Source of the DNA: a bacterium
Lineage (GTDB): Bacteria; Myxococcota_A; Polyangia; Nannocystales; Nannocystaceae
Length of the DNA stretch: 64,000 bases
Assembly (NCBI GenBank): GCA_024742475.1
Contig: JANSYI010000021.1
Span: 1-64,000, forward strand
Direction of reading: 5' to 3'
Within the stretch, counting starts at the first letter, position 1. Each line of letters starts with the position of its first letter. The translations under genes and the position numbers were made by a program. The notes beneath the pieces were generated by a model, which saw only the letters and a program-made list of their open reading frames with translations, ran no database searches and had not been told where the DNA came from. This document shows, piece after piece, positions 59,104 to 64,000 of this stretch.

Positions 59104-60942
59104 ATGCATTCCGCCCGCGTTGTACTGCTCGTTGGGGCTGCGAGCCTTCTCGTTCCCGCCGCCGGCTGCTCCAAGAAGACGGCGCCCGAGACCGTCGAGC
59201 CCGCCGCCGCGAGTGAACCCGCCGCGCCCGTCGCCGACGCGCCAGACCAGGGGCAGGACGCGGGCATCCCCGCCGAAGACAAGGTCCACGTCCTCGCGAG
59301 CTTCGAAGGCCTGCAGGACATGATCGTCGGCGCGACCGACCTGGCCGCGCGCGTTCAGGGCGAAGACCCCAGCGCCGACCCGCTCGCCGACGTGCAAGCC
59401 GGTCTGCTCGCGCAGGGTTTCGGACCCGGCTTCCTGAGCAACATCAATCTCGACAGCAAGCACGTCGTCAAGGTCGCCTTTCCGCCGGGCGACGCGGGCG
59501 GCCCCGAGGCGATCGACTTCGCCGCCAGCCTCGCCGTGGTCGATGGTCGCAAGGTGCTCGAGAGCTTCCCTTCGAGCCAGCGCCCGCAGCCGCTCGGCGG
59601 CGACATGTGGGAACTGCGTCAAGAGAACGACACGCTCCTCATCAAGGAAGCCGGTGCCAAGCTGCTGTGGGGACGCAACCAGGGGGACGTCGAGAAGGCC
59701 GCCGGTCTCGAGGGCGAGGCCGGTGAGGGCCGACGCATTCGCATCAAGGCGTGGAACATCCCCGCTGACGACGTCGATCCTGCGGAGCTCCTCGACCTGC
59801 CGACCGACCTGCCCGGCGTCGCGGCGGTCTCGGAGATCCTCAAAGAGCTCAACGCTGCCGAGCTGCAGGTCGACTTCGGCACGAAGAAGCGCCTCGAAGT
59901 GGTCGCCTCCGCCGAGGCGCCGTTTGGCAAGCTCGGGCTCGACCCGCTCGGCAAGCCCAAGATGAAGGCCACCGAGCTCGAGTCGAAGCTGCCCGGGGGC
60001 GCGGTGTTCGCCACGACGCTGGCCTTCGGCGACCCGGCGATGCTGCACAAGACCATCGACAAGACGGTCCCCGTCGACCAGGTCCCCGCTCCCTTCGACA
60101 CGATGGTCAAAGACGCGGTCAAGGGCACGCACATGGTGCTCAACTCGATCTCGGCCAACGTCGTCGCGGCGCTGTACGTCGACAAGAAGGGGGCGGCCAC
60201 GATCGTCCTGGCCGCTGGCGTCAAAGGGAAGAAGGAAGACAAGGCCCTCGAGGGCATGCGCAAGATCCAGGGCACGCTGAAGGCGGCCCTCGAGGCGCAC
60301 GCGGCGTTGCAGGGCAAGAACAACGGGGCGAAGTTCGGGGTGACCTGGAAAGAGGGGGGCCTGAAGATCTCTGGCGTCCGCGCCGACCAGCTCACGGTCA
60401 AGATCCCCAAGGACTTCCAGGCCGACACCGAGGACGTCGCGCTCTTCCTCAAGAAGAACGCTGTCGAGTCCGTCTCGTTCGTGCAAGACGGCGTCGCGTT
60501 CTGGGCTATCGGCGCGGGCGCTCGCTCGCTGGGCTCGGACACCGCGCGCTCGCTGGGCAAGGACCGCAGCTCTTCGATGGCCAGCGACGGCACCCTCACC
60601 AAGCTCCGCAAGGGCATGGACGGCTGCCAGCTGTGCATGAGCTTCGACGGGACCGAGTACCTTCGCGTCCGCCTGCTCGACATGCAGGCCAAGACCAAGG
60701 ACAAGGCCAAGCTCAAGGACATCAAGAAGCACCTGGGCACCCTCGGCAAGACCAAGGGCGAGGTCGTCGTTGGCTTCGGTGTTCGGTTCTCCGACGATGA
60801 TGGCGCAGCCGGTCTCGTCGTCCCCGCCGACACGCTGCAGCTGAGCAAGGACAGCTTGTCCTCGCTGCGCGGCGTCTTCGAGTACATCGAAGGCGGCGGC
60901 ATGGACATGCCCGCCACGGTCGAGGCGAAGCCAGGCCAGTGA
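59104..60942 (+). CDS. Large Lys-rich lipoprotein, paralog-like to 36725-38524
   Basis: The 612-residue protein has a lipobox (PAAGC, Cys 22) and an Ala/Pro/Glu linker, then a long mixed alpha/beta domain with many Lys, Ala and Leu (LLDMQAKTKDKAKLKDIKKH, KGKKEDKALEGMRKIQGTLK). Gene size, the lipobox, the linker and the composition match the 599-residue protein at 36725-38524, though alignment by eye is only partial. Its stop overlaps the GTG of the MocA-like gene (GTGA). Function unknown. Confidence 0.75.
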   Translation: MHSARVVLLVGAASLLVPAAGCSKKTAPETVEPAAASEPAAPVADAPDQGQDAGIPAEDKVHVLASFEGLQDMIVGATDLAARVQGEDPSADPLADVQAGLLAQGFGPGFLSNINLDSKHVVKVAFPPGDAGGPEAIDFAASLAVVDGRKVLESFPSSQRPQPLGGDMWELRQENDTLLIKEAGAKLLWGRNQGDVEKAAGLEGEAGEGRRIRIKAWNIPADDVDPAELLDLPTDLPGVAAVSEILKELNAAELQVDFGTKKRLEVVASAEAPFGKLGLDPLGKPKMKATELESKLPGGAVFATTLAFGDPAMLHKTIDKTVPVDQVPAPFDTMVKDAVKGTHMVLNSISANVVAALYVDKKGAATIVLAAGVKGKKEDKALEGMRKIQGTLKAALEAHAALQGKNNGAKFGVTWKEGGLKISGVRADQLTVKIPKDFQADTEDVALFLKKNAVESVSFVQDGVAFWAIGAGARSLGSDTARSLGKDRSSSMASDGTLTKLRKGMDGCQLCMSFDGTEYLRVRLLDMQAKTKDKAKLKDIKKHLGTLGKTKGEVVVGFGVRFSDDDGAAGLVVPADTLQLSKDSLSSLRGVFEYIEGGGMDMPATVEAKPGQ

Positions 60943-61517
60943 CCGTCGCGGCGGTGATCCTCGCCGCCGGCGCGTCGACCCGCATGGGTCGCCCCAAAGC
61001 GCTCATCGAGTGGCAGGGGCGGCCCTTCTTCATGCATTGCGCTCAGCGGGCAGCCGCGGCTGGCTGCTCACCCAGGGTCGTCGTGTGGGGAGCGACCGCG
61101 TTGCCGGAGCGCTCGGATGTCGTGCTCGTGGAAAACCCCCGCTGGCAAGACGGCCCGCTCTCGAGCCTGCAGCGGGGCCTCGAGGCCGTCCTACCCGGCG
61201 AGCCTTCGGGCGTGCTCGTCATGACCGTCGACAGGCCGCACGTTCGTCCGCCTACGCTCGAGGCTCTGCTCGAGGCGCACGCCAAGCATCCCGAGGTGCT
61301 CGTCCAGCCCAGGCTCGGGGAGACGAGCGGTCATCCGCTTCTGTACCCGGTCGGTATCGCCGCGCAGCTGCTCGCGCTCGAGCCCACAGGCACGGTGCGA
61401 ACGGTGCTTCACAGTCCCCAGGTTCGGGGTCGCCGCGTTCGGGTGGCGGTCGACGACCCCGCAGTGCTCGACAATCTCGACTCCCCCGGGGCGCTCGCGC
61501 GGCTTCCGTCGCGCTGA
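60939..61517 (+). CDS. MocA/MobA-like nucleotidyltransferase
   Basis: The 192-residue protein has the NTP-transferase motif LAAGASTRMGRPKAL (8-22) with the second Gly/Arg/Lys cluster, and DRPHVRPPTL and SGHPLLYP later, which fit MocA (CTP:molybdopterin cytidylyltransferase) and related MobA-like enzymes. The size is typical of MocA. No other molybdenum-cofactor gene is nearby, so a nucleotide-sugar role cannot be excluded. The GTG start overlaps the upstream stop. Confidence 0.82.
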   Translation: MTVAAVILAAGASTRMGRPKALIEWQGRPFFMHCAQRAAAAGCSPRVVVWGATALPERSDVVLVENPRWQDGPLSSLQRGLEAVLPGEPSGVLVMTVDRPHVRPPTLEALLEAHAKHPEVLVQPRLGETSGHPLLYPVGIAAQLLALEPTGTVRTVLHSPQVRGRRVRVAVDDPAVLDNLDSPGALARLPSR

Positions 61518-61567
61518 CCGGCCCCGACCCGGGACCCGCAAGCACACCCTCCGGCCTAGGGAACATC

Positions 61568-61588
61568 GTTGATCGTTCGTCGATCGAC
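61568..61588. promoter_or_regulatory. Imperfect GTTGATCG/CGATCGAC inverted repeat
   Basis: GTTGATCG (61568-61575) and CGATCGAC (61581-61588) match at seven of eight positions around a 5-bp spacer, 33 bases before the crotonase start. It could be an operator for that gene, for example of a fatty-acid-responsive TetR-type repressor. There is no other evidence. Confidence 0.3.
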
Positions 61589-61620
61589 CAACGCATCCGG
61601 CTCGGTTATGGTCCGCCGCG

Positions 61621-62475
61621 ATGGACCTGTCCGCGCTCGAAGGCCTGCATCCCTCGTACGACGCCGACCGTCAGCTGCTCACCCTCGAGCTCGACCACGG
61701 CAAGGCGAACGAGATGGGCACCGTCCAGCTCGACGCGTTCGAGGCGCTGTGCACCTTGATCGAAGAGGATGACTCGGTTCGAACGCTGGTCACGACGTCG
61801 CGTCGACTGAGCAAGAAGGGCAAGCCGATCTTCATCGCGGGAGCCAACGTGACCGAGCGCGTCGACTGGGACCCCGACCGCGTCAAGGCGCACGTCATTC
61901 GACAGCGCACGCTGATGGTCCGCTTGCGCCACCTGCCGATCTTCAACATCGCCATCCCTTCGGGCGTCACGCTAGGCTGGGGCACCGAGTATCTGCTGAC
62001 CGCGGACTACACGGTGGCGACCGCAGCGGCCTCGTTTGCGCTACCGGAGACGGGACTGGGCATTCTCCCAGGGGCGCGCGGAACGGCCGAGCTCGCGCTG
62101 TTGGTGGGACCTGCGCATGCCGTGCGCCTCTGTGCGACGGGGGAATCGATCGACGCCGCGGAGGCGGCACGGATCGGATTGGTGCAGGAGGTCGTAGACG
62201 ACGTGGACGCCGGAGTCGCGCGCGCGCGTGCGCTCGCAACGCTGGTGTCACGGAAATCTCCGACCGCCATCGCCGCGTACAAATCGGCCATGCTCGAGGG
62301 TCTCGGACAACCCGAAACGGTCCGTTTGGACGCCGAACGCCGCGCGTACGAGCTCACCGTGCAGGTGGGCGACGCTTCCACGGGTCGGAAGCACTTCGCC
62401 GACATCCGCCAGGGCAAGGTCCCGCCGTGGGCACCCCGCGCGACGCGCCCTGCCGAAACAAAGGGCGAAGGGTAG
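61621..62475 (+). CDS. Enoyl-CoA hydratase/isomerase family protein
   Basis: The 284-residue crotonase-fold protein hydrates or isomerises enoyl-CoA thioesters, typically in beta-oxidation or a specialised degradation route. The oxyanion-hole motifs are visible (IFIAGANVTE and GVTLGWGTEYLLTADYTVAT), and FALPETGLGILPGARGTAEL contains the Glu and Gly of the active-site helix. MASKSP-like KSPTAIAAYKSAMLEG marks the C-terminal trimerisation helix. No other beta-oxidation gene is adjacent. A 103-bp intergenic gap to the MocA-like gene holds the imperfect inverted repeat at 61568-61588. Confidence 0.9.
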   Translation: MDLSALEGLHPSYDADRQLLTLELDHGKANEMGTVQLDAFEALCTLIEEDDSVRTLVTTSRRLSKKGKPIFIAGANVTERVDWDPDRVKAHVIRQRTLMVRLRHLPIFNIAIPSGVTLGWGTEYLLTADYTVATAAASFALPETGLGILPGARGTAELALLVGPAHAVRLCATGESIDAAEAARIGLVQEVVDDVDAGVARARALATLVSRKSPTAIAAYKSAMLEGLGQPETVRLDAERRAYELTVQVGDASTGRKHFADIRQGKVPPWAPRATRPAETKGEG

Positions 62476-62530
62476 GGAGCCTCGCTACCATGAAGGTTCT
62501 GTACCCACGTACTCCAATGTCACCGTAGTG

Positions 62531-62576
62531 AAATCAGGCTGATTTGGATTACATAAAAAATAAGCTGTATTCAGCT
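62531..62576. promoter_or_regulatory. AT-rich patch with two small inverted repeats before the kinase gene
   Basis: In an otherwise GC-rich window, 62531-62570 is strongly AT-rich. It has AAATCA-GGC-TGATTT (62531-62545) and AGCTG-TATT-CAGCT (62563-62576). Being 72-117 bases before the kinase start, it is a good candidate promoter/operator region. The 172 bases of 62476-62647 hold no gene. Confidence 0.5.
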
Positions 62577-62647
62577 CACTTCCCTTCGGGTTGTCCGGCT
62601 CCAGTGTTCTGCACTACAGTCCACGAAACCTAAGACCAGATAGCGCA

Positions 62648-64000
62648 ATGACCGCAGACCGCTCAACTGCGCCAGATTCAGGCGCTTCTTCCGATGCGGG
62701 GACCGCGAACAGCGTGCCCGACCGCATCGCGGGGCGTTATGCGATCAAGCGGTTGTTGGGTCGCGGTGGCTTCGGCGCGGTGTACGAAGCGCACGACGAG
62801 CTCGAAGATCGGTCGGTCGCGCTGAAGCTCATCCGAGGCGACCAAGCCGAGCTCGCGGGGTTGCCGCTCATGGACAGCTCGCGCATGGAGTCGCGGTCGC
62901 TGCGTCGTCCGAACGTGACGCGAAGCTTTGGGACGCCGGGCACCGGCGGCTCGTCGGGCGTCGCCCAGGCGTTCAAGGACGAGTTCCGGCTGCTCACGCA
63001 GCTGCATCACCCCAACCTCGCGACGGTCTACGACTTCGGCCGATCGACCGAGGAGGAGGGGTTCTACTTCACGCAGGAGTTGGTCCGCGGGGTCGAGCTC
63101 TCGGTCTTCCTGCGCAACGCGTCTCGCGAGGTGATCGCCGAGGTCTTCGTCCAGCTCGCGCGCGCCCTCGACTACATTCACGCGCTCGGGCTCATGCACG
63201 GCGACATCAAGCCGTCGAACGTGCTCGTCTGCGCCACCGACGACCCGTCTGCGCCGCCGCAGGCCAAGCTCATCGACTTCGGCCTCGCGCGGATGCTTCG
63301 AGACCCTCTGCCTCCAGAGGACACCGACGAGGACGAAGAGAGCGAAGAAGAGGACACCATCACGGTGCTCGGCACGCCGGGCTTCTCGGCGCCCGAGAAG
63401 GTGCGAGGCCAGGCCACTGACGCCCGCGCCGACATCTACTCGTTGGCGGCGACGATGTACGCGGCGATTCGAGGCACACGGCCGTTCCCCGGCAAATCGT
63501 TCCGCGAGGTCCTTCGTGTTCAGCGTGACTGGCGTCCCGAGCTCGCCGGGGCGCTGCTGCAGTCGGCTGGCCCCGTCGTCGCAGAGCTGGTCGGTCGCAT
63601 GCTGCAACTCGACCCCAACAATCGCCCGCAGAGCGCCCGTTCGATCCTGCTCGAGCTGCTCCGGCGCGAGGCGTCGCACCTTCGCAATCGGCAACAGAGC
63701 GAAGAAAACCGCCGCGAGTTCGCTCGCGTGCTCGTCTCTCACCTGCCGTTCGTCGACCGGGCGCACTATCTCGAACTCCTCATGGAGAAGGCGGCGGCGG
63801 TCATCTGCCCCGACCCCGAGACGACCGACGGGGTCGACCCCGCCTCATCCTCCGAGGTGATGCGATCCGGACGGCTTCTTCGCTCGGTCGTCGTCAAGGC
63901 GCCCGAGGGCATGGGCAAGGGACGCCTCATGTCCGAGCTGCGGCGCGAGGTTCAGCTCGCCGACGGTCTCTTCGTCGAGGGCAACTGTTGGACGTCGGGG
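62648..64000 (+). CDS. Large Ser/Thr kinase with ATPase-like module, cut by the window end
   Basis: The 451 visible codons start with an unstructured stretch (1-25) and a kinase domain (about 27-330): glycine loop GRGGFGAVYEA, K60 (VALK), H184-G185-D186 (HGDIKPSN) in place of HRD, DFG (210-212) and GTPGFSAPEKVRG. Two insertions are odd: a 45-residue loop after the Lys strand (61-107) and a 16-residue acidic run in the activation segment (PPEDTDEDEESEEEDT). At 418-425 APEGMGKG resembles a P-loop without the usual Ser/Thr after GK, as at the start of PknK-like AAA/STAND modules. The frame is open to the window edge, so the C-terminus is missing. Confidence 0.85.
   Translation, partial: MTADRSTAPDSGASSDAGTANSVPDRIAGRYAIKRLLGRGGFGAVYEAHDELEDRSVALKLIRGDQAELAGLPLMDSSRMESRSLRRPNVTRSFGTPGTGGSSGVAQAFKDEFRLLTQLHHPNLATVYDFGRSTEEEGFYFTQELVRGVELSVFLRNASREVIAEVFVQLARALDYIHALGLMHGDIKPSNVLVCATDDPSAPPQAKLIDFGLARMLRDPLPPEDTDEDEESEEEDTITVLGTPGFSAPEKVRGQATDARADIYSLAATMYAAIRGTRPFPGKSFREVLRVQRDWRPELAGALLQSAGPVVAELVGRMLQLDPNNRPQSARSILLELLRREASHLRNRQQSEENRREFARVLVSHLPFVDRAHYLELLMEKAAAVICPDPETTDGVDPASSSEVMRSGRLLRSVVVKAPEGMGKGRLMSELRREVQLADGLFVEGNCWTSG

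Overview
The window is 64 kb of very GC-rich, gene-dense chromosome. It has almost no mobile DNA: no insertion sequence, prophage, tRNA, rRNA or CRISPR array was seen. The gene content points to a myxobacterium (Myxococcota), probably close to the Nannocystaceae. The clues are about twenty lipoproteins with acidic or Ser/Thr/Gly-rich linkers behind the lipobox, a MYXO-CTERM-like tail, Ser/Thr kinases fused to TPRs, an AgmX/PglI-type C-terminal domain, a DUF1552/DUF1592 secreted pair, and many sigma factors and one-component regulators. The taxonomic placement is inference from family content only.

Layout. 1-255 holds a 42-bp tandem repeat. 256-3764 (minus) is a signalling operon (beta-barrel-like protein, ECF sigma fused to a membrane helix and a TPR-like domain, lipoprotein). 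3956-9679 has a lipoprotein, aconitase B and a VWA lipoprotein. 9730-16540 has arginase, a GntR/membrane-protein pair, a nuclease-fold lipoprotein, a Cys-rich lipoprotein, an LRR protein and a small gene with a clear promoter and terminator. 16617-23438 (plus) runs from an FAD-linked oxidase through lipoproteins and a sigma factor to a kinase that carries an anti-sigma-like zinc motif and TPRs. 23452-28960 has lipoproteins, a TetR regulator and a lipoprotein with 37 Glu-Pro dipeptides. 29014-36648 has a SpoU methylase, a hybrid histidine kinase, Fe-superoxide dismutase, thioredoxin reductase and an HtrA protease. 36725-40734 has a large lipoprotein, a Coq4-like/MarR pair and RlmN.

40818-44668 (minus) is a second four-gene signalling operon with the same logic as 256-3764, but here the sigma factor and the membrane/TPR protein are separate. 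44715-47773 is the DUF1552/DUF1592 pair (Tat protein plus a lipoprotein with a CxxCH site). 47845-51132 has a lipoprotein, then a palindrome-dense GATC-rich stretch (48576-48700), two small genes and an arrestin-fold-like protein. 51137-55471 (minus) is a lipoprotein with a heterodimeric ABC exporter. 55590-57247 is a third ECF sigma/FecR-like pair. 57380-62475 has a metzincin lipoprotein, a large lipoprotein, a MocA-like nucleotidyltransferase and a crotonase. The window ends inside a large Ser/Thr kinase.

How the genes work together. The dominant theme is sensing at the cell envelope: four sigma factors, each beside a membrane or kinase partner, plus secreted or lipid-anchored proteins that could be their sensors or products. 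Nine gene junctions are 4-bp ATGA/GTGA overlaps, which fix many starts and show tight translational coupling. Metabolic and housekeeping genes (acnB, arginase, SOD, trxB, rlmN, crotonase) are scattered singly between these modules.
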